Assembly (NCBI RefSeq): GCF_013001025.1
Contig: NZ_CP053021.1
Span: 1,753,501 to 1,817,500, forward strand
Length of the DNA stretch: 64,000 bases
Direction of reading: 5' to 3'
Source: Sphingobium yanoikuyae
Lineage (GTDB): Bacteria > Pseudomonadota > Alphaproteobacteria > Sphingomonadales > Sphingomonadaceae
This document shows, piece after piece, positions 1 to 8,179 of the stretch. The notes beneath the pieces are model-generated. The model did no database searches and was not told the DNA's origin. It saw only the letters and a list, made by a program, of their open reading frames with translations. Within the stretch, counting starts at the first letter, position 1; each line of letters starts with the position of its first letter. The position numbers were made by a program, and so were the translations under genes.

Positions 1-948
1 CTGCGAAAAAGCATCGGCACAGGCGAACGCGGCCAAATTTATCAGCACATCCTTGTCCGGCGCATCGGTGTCGAGCGCTCGCGCGGCAGCCCGCGCGGCA
101 GATGTTGCAGACTCCACCTCGATCAACAGGTCTGCCGCTATATGTTTGATCGCCTGAAATCCGCCGATCGGCCGGCCGAACTGCACGCGTGTCTTGAGAT
201 AATCGACGGTGATGTCGAATATCCTCCGGCACGCACCGGCCTGTTCGCCAGCCAGCGCGACCCGCGCGACATCGAGCGTCTGTTCGAACGTGGCGTGGTC
301 GACGCCTGCAATATGCACCGCTTGCGTCTGGTCGAACATGATCTTCGAAAGGCGCAAGGACGGATCCCAGCTTTGTAGCGGTTCGATCTGCACATGGGCG
401 GAATCGACCTCGAAACAACCAAGCCCGCCGGGGGTCTGCGCAAAGACGAGCAGCACGTTGGCAAGATTGGCCGACAGAACGAAGGACGCCGCGCCGTTCA
501 ATATCCATTGATTGTCCTGCGGTTGCGCCGTCGCCGTCACACCGGCTACGTCCCAGCTTCCGCTGTCGCCGGTAAATGCGACCGTCGCGATCTTCTCGCC
601 TGAAGCGATGGCGGGCAACAGCCGTGCCTTGGCATCGGCATCGTGCGAAAGGCCGATCAGGCTCGCCGCGACGAAAGCGCTGGACAGAAGGGGGCCAGCT
701 AGCAACGCGGCGCCAGCCTCCTCCATAATCTCTTCTATTTCGACCATACCCGCGCCGATGCCGCCATGGTCGTCCGATACCATCAATGCGGTGATTCCCA
801 TGTCCGCCATGGCGGTCCACAGGGCAGGGTCGTTGCCGCTTTGCGTGGCCATCACGCGGCGAATATCTGCCTCAGCGCACTTCTCGGCGAGCAGTCGCCC
901 AAACCCTTCGCGCATAGCCGCCCGTTCTTCGGGACTAATCATGGTCAT
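1..948 (-). CDS. acyl-CoA dehydrogenase, small-subunit type (C-terminus cut by window edge)
   Basis: Flavin enzyme that introduces an alpha,beta double bond into an acyl-CoA. 316 codons are visible and the frame runs off the left edge. The ATG at 948 is preferred because AGGAG lies about 9 bases upstream; a second in-frame ATG is at 942. Residues 1-115 form the N-terminal helical domain, 120-215 the central beta domain (VAFTG at 123-127), and FGRPIGGFQAIKH at 257-269 is the usual signature of the second helical domain. The short, poorly conserved N-terminus resembles subunits that pair with a larger acyl-CoA dehydrogenase, as at 14.9 and 38.6 kb; the partner may lie left of the window. The gene is divergent from the TetR gene at 1029, which may control it. 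Confidence 0.88.
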   Translation of the reverse strand, partial: MTMISPEERAAMREGFGRLLAEKCAEADIRRVMATQSGNDPALWTAMADMGITALMVSDDHGGIGAGMVEIEEIMEEAGAALLAGPLLSSAFVAASLIGLSHDADAKARLLPAIASGEKIATVAFTGDSGSWDVAGVTATAQPQDNQWILNGAASFVLSANLANVLLVFAQTPGGLGCFEVDSAHVQIEPLQSWDPSLRLSKIMFDQTQAVHIAGVDHATFEQTLDVARVALAGEQAGACRRIFDITVDYLKTRVQFGRPIGGFQAIKHIAADLLIEVESATSAARAAARALDTDAPDKDVLINLAAFACADAFSQ

Positions 949-1028
949 GCCGCCGCTCTCCTGCTATTTCAGACTTCTGCAATTACCAGACGGATATCGT
1001 CGGTATATGATTCGAGGGGTTTGTTCAA

Positions 1029-1664
1029 GTGACCTTAGATGCCGGTGACGCCTCTGAACGTCCTGGTCGCGGGAGGCCTAGGAACCCCGCGATCGAGATA
1101 AAGATCATGGAAGCGGCGCTGCGCCTTTACGGGCAGGTCGGGTGGCAGGGGTTCAACCTGGACGGGGTGGCGCGGGGTGCGAATGTCAGCAAGGACGCGC
1201 TCTATCGACGCTGGAAATCGCGCGAGTCTCTGTTGGAAGCGGCTTTGGTGCAGCGCTTTGACTGGATCATCGCCATCGACAATGGAAATATCCGGGACGA
1301 TCTACTTACGCTCGCGACACGTACGTTTGATATTTTTGCCGGCAACTATGGCGAGGTGGCTCTCCAATTGCGAACAGATGCCCGACGGTTCCAGGAGGTC
1401 CAAGCATTTGCCGCACCTTATCGAGAATTGATGGTGCTGCAGGGGAGGCGCATCGTTAGGCGTGCGCTCGATAGGGGAGAATTACCTGCTGAAGCGAAGC
1501 CGGGCCTCATCATGGACTTGCTGATCGGTGGAATAACTAATCGCATAATCTCGACGCCGCCACAGTTGCGAAATAAAATGCTGGCAAATTCGAAAATATT
1601 TATCAAAGAAACCGTCGATGTGATTTTGTCGGGCGCGCGGCTTTTGAAGACATCAGATAGTTGA
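1029..1664 (+). CDS. TetR family transcriptional regulator
   Basis: DNA-binding repressor-type protein of 211 residues, usual length for TetR. The N-terminal helix-turn-helix is plain at about residues 20-70 (GVARGANVSKDALYRRW with SRESLL after it); the remaining 140 residues would be the ligand-binding and dimer domain. The start is GTG, preceded by GAGGGGT with 8 bases of spacing; no in-frame ATG lies close upstream. It is divergent from the acyl-CoA dehydrogenase ending at the left edge, with an 80-base shared promoter region, so control of that gene is the simplest inference. The ligand cannot be told. Downstream lies only insertion-sequence debris. Confidence 0.87.
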   Translation: MTLDAGDASERPGRGRPRNPAIEIKIMEAALRLYGQVGWQGFNLDGVARGANVSKDALYRRWKSRESLLEAALVQRFDWIIAIDNGNIRDDLLTLATRTFDIFAGNYGEVALQLRTDARRFQEVQAFAAPYRELMVLQGRRIVRRALDRGELPAEAKPGLIMDLLIGGITNRIISTPPQLRNKMLANSKIFIKETVDVILSGARLLKTSDS

Positions 1665-1715
1665 CCGACAAGTGAAGGTATTGATCTCATCGCTCGATTC
1701 GTAGATTCGCCAATT

Positions 1716-2035
1716 TCAATAATATGTTGCGGTTCGTTGTGGGAGGATGCGAATTGAAGCGATGAGTGCCCCGACGGTGGATGAGACGATAAGGCCTTCC
1801 CACTCTTTGGCGAGACAATAGCACCTGTCGAGCCAAGCGAGTGCGTTCGACCACCCACGGATGGGGCAAGACCGCCTCGCCAGTAGCCCCGTCGGATCGT
1901 TTAGCGATTTTGGTGGTCCAGCCCCCTTTTGTGGCAAGCAAATCAAGCTTGGCTCCGGCGTAGCCCTCGTTGTCGAAGATATACTGCATCCGCGGGAACC
2001 GCTTGCGGATTGCGACCAAAACATCAATGGCATCG
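1716..2035 (-). pseudogene. IS5-family transposase remnant, frameshifted
   Basis: The minus strand encodes the C-terminal part of an IS5-type DDE transposase in two frames. One frame carries DNEGYAGAKLDLLATKGGW and continues to PHPWVVERT; the reading then shifts to LAWLDRCYCLAKEWE, the usual WVVERTxAWLxRxRRLxKDxE segment ending in the catalytic Glu region. There is no start and no N-terminal half. A dead fragment, part of the scar between the TetR gene at 1029 and the truncated peptidase at 3380. Confidence 0.75.
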
Positions 2036-2065
2036 TCTCAGCGTCGGTCAGGTTTCAGGCTGCCG

Positions 2066-2285
2066 ATTTGACCATGGCCCTGGCGTGTAGTTTCTCAAAC
2101 TGGACCGGGCGCAAATAGCCAAAGCGCAATGCAGTCGGCGTCGATTGCAGACGCCGTCGATGAACGGATGAAGAGGGGGGACATCCTGAAAAGTCTCGAG
2201 CGCAACCGAGTAAACCGCCTCGACCTTGAGCGTTTTCGTGATGCTTTCCGCCTTAGCGTTATCGAATGGATGTCTCCCGCTTATT
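2066..2285 (-). pseudogene. IS3-family transposase (orfB integrase) C-terminal remnant
   Basis: Read on the minus strand, this gives HPFDNAKAESITKTLKVEAV, then SVALETFQD and RRRLHCAL, the end of the rve integrase core of IS3-group orfB (DNAxAExxxxTLKxE with the catalytic Glu). The frame then shifts, and LSPVQFE-like residues appear in another frame before the stop. Only about 70 residues remain. It abuts the IS5 remnant on one side and the IS110 remnant on the other, so these elements inserted into or recombined with one another. Confidence 0.75.
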
Positions 2286-2325
2286 GCCTTCTCATGAGCA
2301 CATGTTTCGGTGAGAAGCAGGGGGA

Positions 2326-2995
2326 AGTGAGACGCAGGTGCTGGCTATCGACCTGGCGAAGCAGTCATTCCACGCGCACGGAATCAACTTGAACGAGCAG
2401 GTTATATCGCGGCGTTTCGGCCGACAGGGATTGCCGGCGCTGTTCGGGAAGTTTGATCCGAAGTTTTTCGCAATGGAGGCATGTGCGACCACTGAGCATT
2501 GTTGGAGGCGGTTGTTCATCGTAGAAGTCGAGAGGTGCGATTGATCATTCCACAATGGACGCAGCGCTCCTTTTATCACGGTCCGTGTCGCGCTCGGCGA
2601 CGCCAGGATTTCGGCGATGGCCCACGAGACTTTTAAAGAGCAGGAGAGGGTGAAGGGGCGAATAGAGAGGGTCTACAAGAGGCTTGTCGCCCGCATAGGC
2701 GACCCGCATCAGTTCCGAACCGGACGCGAGATGGTGGCTTGGATCGGCCCCGTTCCATGATAGTATTCTCCCGGCGGAAAATCTTGCCTCGGCGGTGTCG
2801 GTCGGCGCGCGACCCATTCTTTACGCCGACTGTTGGTACCTGGGGCCCGCGCTGTGGCTTCGCGCTTGAAGACGAAGACCGATGCGCGATCACTCTGGTT
2901 CCAGACCGATATCGACCGACGGGGTTTACCAAGAATATCGTTGCCATGGCTAATCAGGCGGTTCGGTCCGTCTTGACTAAGCTGAACGGGCAGAA
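2326..2995 (+). pseudogene. IS110-family transposase remnant, several frameshifts and a deletion
   Basis: At 2338-2544 the plus strand reads MLAIDLAKQSFHAHGINLNE and later FAMEACATTEHCW, the RuvC-like N-terminus of IS110 transposases (D-L-A-K and MEAC motifs). After a missing middle part, GDPHQFRTGREMVAWIG (around 2700-2750), then SPGGK...LGGVGRR, then NIVAMANQAVRSVL in another frame match the C-terminal transposase_20 region. Stops and frame changes show it is dead. Terminal structures typical of IS110 could not be defined. Confidence 0.7.
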
Positions 2996-3379
2996 GAGAT
3001 TGGCGTGGAAGAGGCGATGCCTGCGAGACGAAGGTTGATGGCGAGATGGTAGGAACCGCGTTCTTGACCCTGACCTACGACATGGCCCTCAACGCCGATC
3101 GCGTTATGATGGCGGGGTCGCAGATCCCGTTGGCCAGGTGGGTGATCGCCCCGGCAACGGGCCATATTAATTTCTGCACCCGAAGCTGGGTTCGACATCA
3201 ATAAGAATCTTGCGCAGGAGGCGTCCATAGATTGTCGTAAGGATTTCCGCGTCGCTTCATCGATAGGTGATGCCATTGTCGGGCGTGTCCCTCCTTCCTG
3301 GCCGCGATGTTGTCGACGATATCCAGTCCTGCGGCTCGGATGGTAATTCAACTTTTCGAAGGCGGGCCGTTCGCTTCTG
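2996..3379. other. gene-free stretch between IS debris and truncated peptidase
   Basis: No frame here shows a recognisable protein, ribosome site or conserved motif. It sits between the end of the IS110 remnant and the point where peptidase homology begins, and most likely represents further mobile-element debris. The join with peptidase sequence falls close to 3380-3420. Confidence 0.4.
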
Positions 3380-4366
3380 GTGCAGACGTCCTATTTAGCC
3401 CGCTCGCAGGAAATAGTGGACGGCAAGCCGCAGCCGACAGCACATAGCTGCGGTCATGACGCCCACATGACCTGGTGGGTCGGCACTGCGCAGGCGCTGC
3501 TGGCGATGAAGGATCAGTGGAAGGGCACGCTGATGTTTGTCGGCCAGCCGGCCGAAGAGACGGTGGGCGGTGCGAAGGCGATGCTGGACGACAAGCTGTT
3601 CGAACGCTTCCCCAAGCCCGACATCGGCTTCGCCGCGCATGTCGGCCCGTTTCCCGCCGGCAGCGTCAAGCTGAAAGAAGGCGTCAGCACCTCCGCCTCC
3701 GACGCGCTGGAAATCATCTTCAAAGGGCGCGGCGGCCATGGCTCCATGCCGTCGGCGACGATCGACCCGGTGGTCATGGGCGCGCATTTCGTCTCTGACG
3801 TCCAGACGGTGATCAGCCGCGAGAAGGACGCTGGAGCCTTCGGCGTCATTACGGTGGGCGCGTTCAACGCGGGGACGGTGGGCAACATCATCCCGGATTC
3901 GGCAAACCTGAAACTGTCGCTGCGGTCCTTCTCGGCGGTCAATCGCACAATACTGAACGATGGCGTGCGCCGGACGGCAAAGGCGGTGTCAGACATGGCG
4001 GGCGCGCCCGCGCCGGAGATCAACTATCTCAGCGGCACCGCGGCCGTGGTCAACGATCCCGCGATGATCCGTCGCCTGGGCGCCATCCTGACGCCCATCT
4101 GGGGCGAAAAGGTGGAAGTCGCGCCCGCCAGCGCGCCGGGCGGGGCGGCGAGCGAGGACTTTTCCGTCTTCATCGACGCCGGGGTCCCGTCGGTCATGAT
4201 CGGGATCGGATCATTCTCCCCGGACATGATCGCTGACTACAAGAAGCACGGCGCACCACTGCCGGTCAATCACTCCCCCTATTTCGCGCCCGATCCCGTC
4301 TCGGCAATCCGCACGGGGGTGACGGTCCTGACTCTCGCCGTGCTGGATGCTGCGCAGCCGAAATAG
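3380..4366 (+). pseudogene. M20-family metallopeptidase/amidohydrolase, N-terminus missing
   Basis: M20D proteins hydrolyse N-acyl amino acids or related amides with two metal ions. The visible 328 residues keep the metal-binding HSCGHDAH (Cys24, His26), the GQPAEE pair (Glu59-60), His87 in FAAHVGP, and the late NHSPYF histidine, plus a dimerisation domain around residues 110-220. Family members are about 420-440 residues, usually with a signal peptide, so roughly 100 N-terminal residues are absent. Clear homology starts near residue 14, directly after insertion-sequence debris; the first dozen residues are probably fortuitous. There is no convincing ribosome site. Most likely a gene beheaded by an IS event; whether any product is made is doubtful. 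Confidence 0.75.
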
Positions 4367-4396
4367 GCAGCACGGCCATCCGAAAAAATGATCTAC

Positions 4397-4420
4397 GCGG
4401 AGGCGGAATGCCGCCTCCGC
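4397..4420. other. perfect 10-bp hairpin between peptidase remnant and serine dehydratase
   Basis: GCGGAGGCGG at 4397-4406 and CCGCCTCCGC at 4411-4420 form a perfect stem with an AATG loop. No T-run follows on the plus strand, but A-residues at 4383-4388 give a T-run on the minus strand. It may act as a weak terminator or transcript-stabilising element for the upstream gene. Confidence 0.4.
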
Positions 4421-4456
4421 ACGCGGGCCAGCGCGCCCGTGCGTGGGAGTGACATC

Positions 4457-5554
4457 ATGGACCATCTGTTTTGCGATCCGCCCCGTCCTGCGCGCGCCTG
4501 CAGTACGCGCGCTCTGGGCTTGACCGACCTGTTCGCGGTCGGTATCGGCCCATCCAGTTCCCACACGGTCGGACCGATGCGTGCGGCCTGGCGCTTTGCC
4601 GAATTTCTGGCGCATTCGTACCTGCGCCCGGCACGGATCGAATGCACGCTCTTCGGCTCGCTGGCGCTGACCGGCAGGGGCCATTTGAGCAATGTCGGCG
4701 TACTGCTTGGGCTTTCCGGCTGGACACCCGATTGCGTCGACCCGGACGAGATTGCGAACATCGTCGCATCGGCACGGCGCGGTAAATGCCTGGCGCTGGG
4801 TGGCCGGCAATCAGTCGCCTTTTGCGAGAGCAGCGATTTGCGCTTTGATCCCCATTTTCTGCCCGAACATCTCAACGGGCTGCGCTTCATCGCCTGGCTG
4901 CCGGACGGCAAGACGATCGAGAAACGCTATTTCTCGATCGGCGGCGGAACGGTGATCGGCGAGGCCGATGAGGCTACGGCGCGTCCGGTGGCGCTGGCCG
5001 TCAACGAAGAAAATGCCGCCGGCGGCCGCGTCGTTACGGCGCCCACCAATGGCGCAGCCGGGGTCCTGCCCGCGGTCATCCGCTATTATCGCCATTTCAT
5101 TGCCGGAGCGGATGATCGCGGCGCCCGATACATGCTGTATACCGCGGCGGCGATCGGGATGCTCTACAAGACGAATGCGTCCATCTCGGCGGCGGAGATG
5201 GGATGCCAAGGCGAAGTCGGAGTTGCCTGTTCCATGGCGGCGGCGGCGCTGGCGGCCGCTATGGGCGGTTCCAACGCACAGATCGAAAATGCTGCGGAAA
5301 TCGGCATGGAGCATAATCTTGGCCTGACCTGCGATCCCATCGGGGGCCTCGTCCAGATTCCCTGCGTCGAACGCAATACCATGGGTGCGATCAAGGCGAT
5401 CAACGCCGCCTATCTCGCGTTGCGCGGCAATGGCGCCCACCATGTCAGCCTAGACGCGGTGATCGAAACGATGCGCCAGACAGGCGAAGACATGAAATCC
5501 CAGTATAAGGAGACCAGTCTGGGCGGCCTCGCCCTCAATGCCGCCGTATGTTAA
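4457..5554 (+). CDS. sdaA: L-serine ammonia-lyase (serine dehydratase) with internal in-frame deletion
   Basis: Iron-sulfur enzyme that deaminates L-serine to pyruvate. The ATG at 4457 follows GTGGGAG with suitable spacing. The N-terminal [17 protein letters not shown] (28-44) and [10 protein letters not shown] (160-169) belong to the beta domain; [22 protein letters not shown] and Cys250, Cys292 and Cys303 (GCQGEVG, LTCDP, IPCVE) are the catalytic domain and 4Fe-4S ligands. At 365 residues it is about 90 short of the usual 455-460. The gap lies at residues 172-180, where the linker and the region ending in DWVN should be. The frame is unbroken, so the deletion is in frame. Activity is doubtful, but the cluster ligands remain. 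It stands apart from the catabolic genes. Confidence 0.8.
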   Translation: MDHLFCDPPRPARACSTRALGLTDLFAVGIGPSSSHTVGPMRAAWRFAEFLAHSYLRPARIECTLFGSLALTGRGHLSNVGVLLGLSGWTPDCVDPDEIANIVASARRGKCLALGGRQSVAFCESSDLRFDPHFLPEHLNGLRFIAWLPDGKTIEKRYFSIGGGTVIGEADEATARPVALAVNEENAAGGRVVTAPTNGAAGVLPAVIRYYRHFIAGADDRGARYMLYTAAAIGMLYKTNASISAAEMGCQGEVGVACSMAAAALAAAMGGSNAQIENAAEIGMEHNLGLTCDPIGGLVQIPCVERNTMGAIKAINAAYLALRGNGAHHVSLDAVIETMRQTGEDMKSQYKETSLGGLALNAAVC

Positions 5555-5683
5555 TATGAGAGCATTGAAAGGCGTGAGATTTTTCGTCCTTGGAATGTCG
5601 CAGCAGCGCTAATGTGATAGTAGCCGGCTCTTCTCAGAAAAGCAGGCCGGCATTTAGATCGCCTTGGGCTCCCCTCGCGTGGT

Positions 5684-6430
5684 CTAGGGCTTGCGGATCA
5701 TACCCCCGTCGACGCAGAGCGTTTGGCCGGTGATGAAGGAAGCTTCGTCAGACAACAGGAACAATACGGCATTGGCCTGTTCGTCGGTTTCGCCAATGCG
5801 CCCGAGTGGCATCTGGGCGACGATGCCTGCGATCACTTTTTCGTCGACCTGCTGCATTGCACCGGTCATCGTCGGTCCGGGCGCGACGCCGTTGACGCGG
5901 ATATTCTTGGGCCCAAGTTCCGCCGCCAGACTCATGGTAAGTCCATTGGTGCCGAGCTTGGATATACCGTAATAGGCACCGACGCTGCCTGACAGATAGG
6001 CGGCGGTGGAGGACTGGTTGACGATCGCGCCGCCGCCGCGGGCCTCCATCAACGGCACGATCGCGCGGGTGACGAACAGCGCGCCGTGCAAGTTCACCGC
6101 CATGAATTTCATATAATAGTCGATGTCGACGCTCATCAGCGGTTCGTAACGCATTCCGGCAAAGATCGCAGCGTTGTTGATTAGATAGTCAACCCCGCCA
6201 AACGCGGCCATGGCGGCATCCGCGAGCGCCTGGCAGGATGCGGGATCGGATACGTCGGTCTTGACGAAGATCGCCGCCTCGCCGATCTCGCTGGCGACCC
6301 GCCGGCCCTGTTCCTCGTTCAGTTCAGCGATGACGACTTTTGCCCTCTCGGAGGCCATCCGCTTGGCATAGGTCTCGCCGATGCCCTGTCCCGCGCCGGT
6401 GATGACTGCGACCTTGTTTTCGAAACGCAT
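5684..6430 (-). CDS. short-chain dehydrogenase/reductase (SDR)
   Basis: NAD(P)-dependent oxidoreductase of 248 residues, classical SDR length. It shows the nucleotide-binding TGAGQGIG (11-18), NNAA at 85-88, Ser140/141 and the catalytic Tyr154-Lys158 (YGISK). The start follows GGAGAG with good spacing. It is the last gene of the ferredoxin, aldehyde dehydrogenase, VOC, P450, SDR operon, 27 bases behind the P450 stop. Oxidation of the alcohol made by the P450 is the likely task; the substrate is not evident. A short CGATATATCG palindrome (6444-6453) lies between P450 and SDR. Confidence 0.88.
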   Translation of the reverse strand: MRFENKVAVITGAGQGIGETYAKRMASERAKVVIAELNEEQGRRVASEIGEAAIFVKTDVSDPASCQALADAAMAAFGGVDYLINNAAIFAGMRYEPLMSVDIDYYMKFMAVNLHGALFVTRAIVPLMEARGGGAIVNQSSTAAYLSGSVGAYYGISKLGTNGLTMSLAAELGPKNIRVNGVAPGPTMTGAMQQVDEKVIAGIVAQMPLGRIGETDEQANAVLFLLSDEASFITGQTLCVDGGMIRKP

Positions 6431-6457
6431 ACACTCTCCTTTTCGATATATCGATTA

Positions 6458-7726
6458 TTACCAGGTCAGGTCCAGATGCGAGACCGATAGCAGCCCTGGG
6501 AGTACTTCCCGTCTGTCGCCATCGGCGATACTGAACATCGGCACGCGCGCGAGCCAATGTTCCAGCGCGATTTTCATTTCTTGTCGGGCCAGATGGGCTC
6601 CCATGCACAGATGTGCCCCGCTCGCGAGGGTGAAATGCCGGTTCGCCTTGCGCTCAGGATCAAAGTCGCGCGGGCATCGGAAGGCTTCTGGATCGAAATT
6701 GCTCACGGAGGTCAGAGCCTGCACCCAGTCGCCTTCCTTCATCGCGACGCCATGCAGGATCTGGTCCTTCTTGAGTTGGCGGAAGGAGAAGACCAGAGGC
6801 TGGACGCGCAGAAATTCCTCGATTGCGCCGGGGATCAGCGCGATATTATCGCGCAGCCGCTGCTGGAGGGCATGGTCGAGCGCTAGCCTGCGGAACATTT
6901 GTCCCAGCGTCGATGCGACCGTGTCCAGCCCGCCCAGCCACAAGAAGAACATGGTGCCGATTTTCTCGTCGGCGGTCAGTGGGCGACCCTCGATCTCGCC
7001 GTTTACGATCTTCGATGACAGGCTGTCATCGGGCAGTTTCTCCTTCTGTGCGATGAAGTCACGCAGCCATGCCAGCACGGCTGCCACCGCCGCGCCCATT
7101 TTCGCGAAATCGCGCGAATGAAGGATGTCATATTCCCAGGCGAGAAACTCTTCGAGTACCGCATGGGGGAACCCCATGAGATTGAAGAACACCTTGACCG
7201 GGAAGACGCGGGCAAAGTCATAGGCGAAATCGCCACCGCCCTTAGCCAGAAACGCGTCAATCATCTCGTCACACAGCGCGCGGACGTCTGCGTCCATCTC
7301 GGCCACAGCCTTGACGGTGAACCAGGGATTGAGGAAGCGGCGATAGGACATATGAGCCGCGCCGTCGAAGGACAGCGGAATGCATTTGAAGGTTTCGCCT
7401 AGTAGCTTCTGGAAGTCCGCCTGACCGTGCGATCCATAGGTTGCGCTGTCCTGATAGACTTTCGCACAATCCTTGTACTGGGTCAGCACCCAGTAGCCGC
7501 TGGTGATCCATGTGGCAGGGAAGGGCGACCACATTACCGGGGGAATATCCGCCGCCCGGAGCCTTTCGGTATGGGCATAGGGTTCAGGGCAGGTATTGGG
7601 CAATTGCCCCTGATAGGCGCGCAAGTCGTAGATGAGTTCGCGCGGCACATGGTCGGGTGCGGGCACGTCGATCCGCACCGGCTCTTGGGGCGGTTGGCTC
7701 AGCATGATAGCGGCAAGTTCAGCCAT
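6458..7726 (-). CDS. cytochrome P450 (bacterial class I type)
   Basis: Heme monooxygenase that would hydroxylate the carbon skeleton. 422 residues, normal for soluble bacterial P450s, with no membrane anchor. The I-helix motif is GGLDT (usually AGxDT), the ExxR motif appears in EEFLRV, and Cys374 in ASGAHLCMG is the heme thiolate. The usual FGxGxHxCxG is altered: F and the first G are L and A. The ATG at 7726 with AGAGGAA upstream is preferred to a TTG at 7744. Electron supply probably comes from the ferredoxin at 9.7-10.0 kb of the same operon; no ferredoxin reductase is in the window. The following SDR and the upstream aldehyde dehydrogenase would oxidise the product further. The CYP family could not be assigned. 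Confidence 0.92.
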   Translation of the reverse strand: MAELAAIMLSQPPQEPVRIDVPAPDHVPRELIYDLRAYQGQLPNTCPEPYAHTERLRAADIPPVMWSPFPATWITSGYWVLTQYKDCAKVYQDSATYGSHGQADFQKLLGETFKCIPLSFDGAAHMSYRRFLNPWFTVKAVAEMDADVRALCDEMIDAFLAKGGGDFAYDFARVFPVKVFFNLMGFPHAVLEEFLAWEYDILHSRDFAKMGAAVAAVLAWLRDFIAQKEKLPDDSLSSKIVNGEIEGRPLTADEKIGTMFFLWLGGLDTVASTLGQMFRRLALDHALQQRLRDNIALIPGAIEEFLRVQPLVFSFRQLKKDQILHGVAMKEGDWVQALTSVSNFDPEAFRCPRDFDPERKANRHFTLASGAHLCMGAHLARQEMKIALEHWLARVPMFSIADGDRREVLPGLLSVSHLDLTW

Positions 7727-7750
7727 GATGGAGTTCCTCTGCAAAAGCGC

Positions 7751-8176
7751 TCATTGTCCCGGTAGCGTCAGGCCGCCATCGGAACCGATCGGCATCTGCG
7801 GGCTCCATACGACTTCCCAGCCATTACCTTCCGGGTCGGCGAAATAGCCAGAATAGAGGCCCATATCGCGGTCGCGCACCGGACTGGCGACGGTAGCGCC
7901 GGCATCGATCGCCTTCTGGAAGACGCGATCGACCGCCTCCTTGGATTCGACGAAGATCGCCCAGATCGACTTGACGCCGTCGGCCTTGGGCAGGCCGCTT
8001 TCCTGCGCCTGATAGTCAGCGTTCAGGAAGACCAGAATGGACGTCCCGACCTTGTAGAGCACCGACATGTCGGAAGCCGGTCCCCAGGCGGTCCATCCCA
8101 GTCCCTGTTCATAGAATCGCCGTAGCGCAGGTACATTTTCTGCGGCGGTCATGATCATGTTGATGCGCGGCTGCAT
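7751..8176 (-). CDS. VOC (glyoxalase/bleomycin-resistance/dioxygenase fold) protein
   Basis: Small protein of 141 residues, one vicinal-oxygen-chelate domain made of two beta-alpha-beta3 halves. The second half ends with the typical GLYSGYFADPEGNGWEVV around residues 106-123, whose late Glu is a possible metal ligand; the N-terminal half is INMIMTAAENVPALRRFYEQ with no obvious metal His. It lies in a tight operon, 3 bases after the aldehyde dehydrogenase and 24 before the P450. A role as a lyase, isomerase or binding protein for a pathway intermediate is possible; no specific function is claimed. Confidence 0.8.
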   Translation of the reverse strand: MQPRINMIMTAAENVPALRRFYEQGLGWTAWGPASDMSVLYKVGTSILVFLNADYQAQESGLPKADGVKSIWAIFVESKEAVDRVFQKAIDAGATVASPVRDRDMGLYSGYFADPEGNGWEVVWSPQMPIGSDGGLTLPGQ

Positions 8177-8179
8177 CGC

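Noticed and set aside
2996..3379. Small genes in the stretch after the IS110 remnant
   Set aside because: Open frames on both strands lack a ribosome site, conserved motifs and consistent codon use.
5623..5651. GCCGGC repeated at 5623 and 5646 as a terminator for the serine dehydratase
   Set aside because: Six-base arms with a long loop and no T-run; too weak.
6458..7726. CYP125-type steroid C26 hydroxylase
   Set aside because: Generic P450 motifs do not allow that assignment and the heme loop is atypical.
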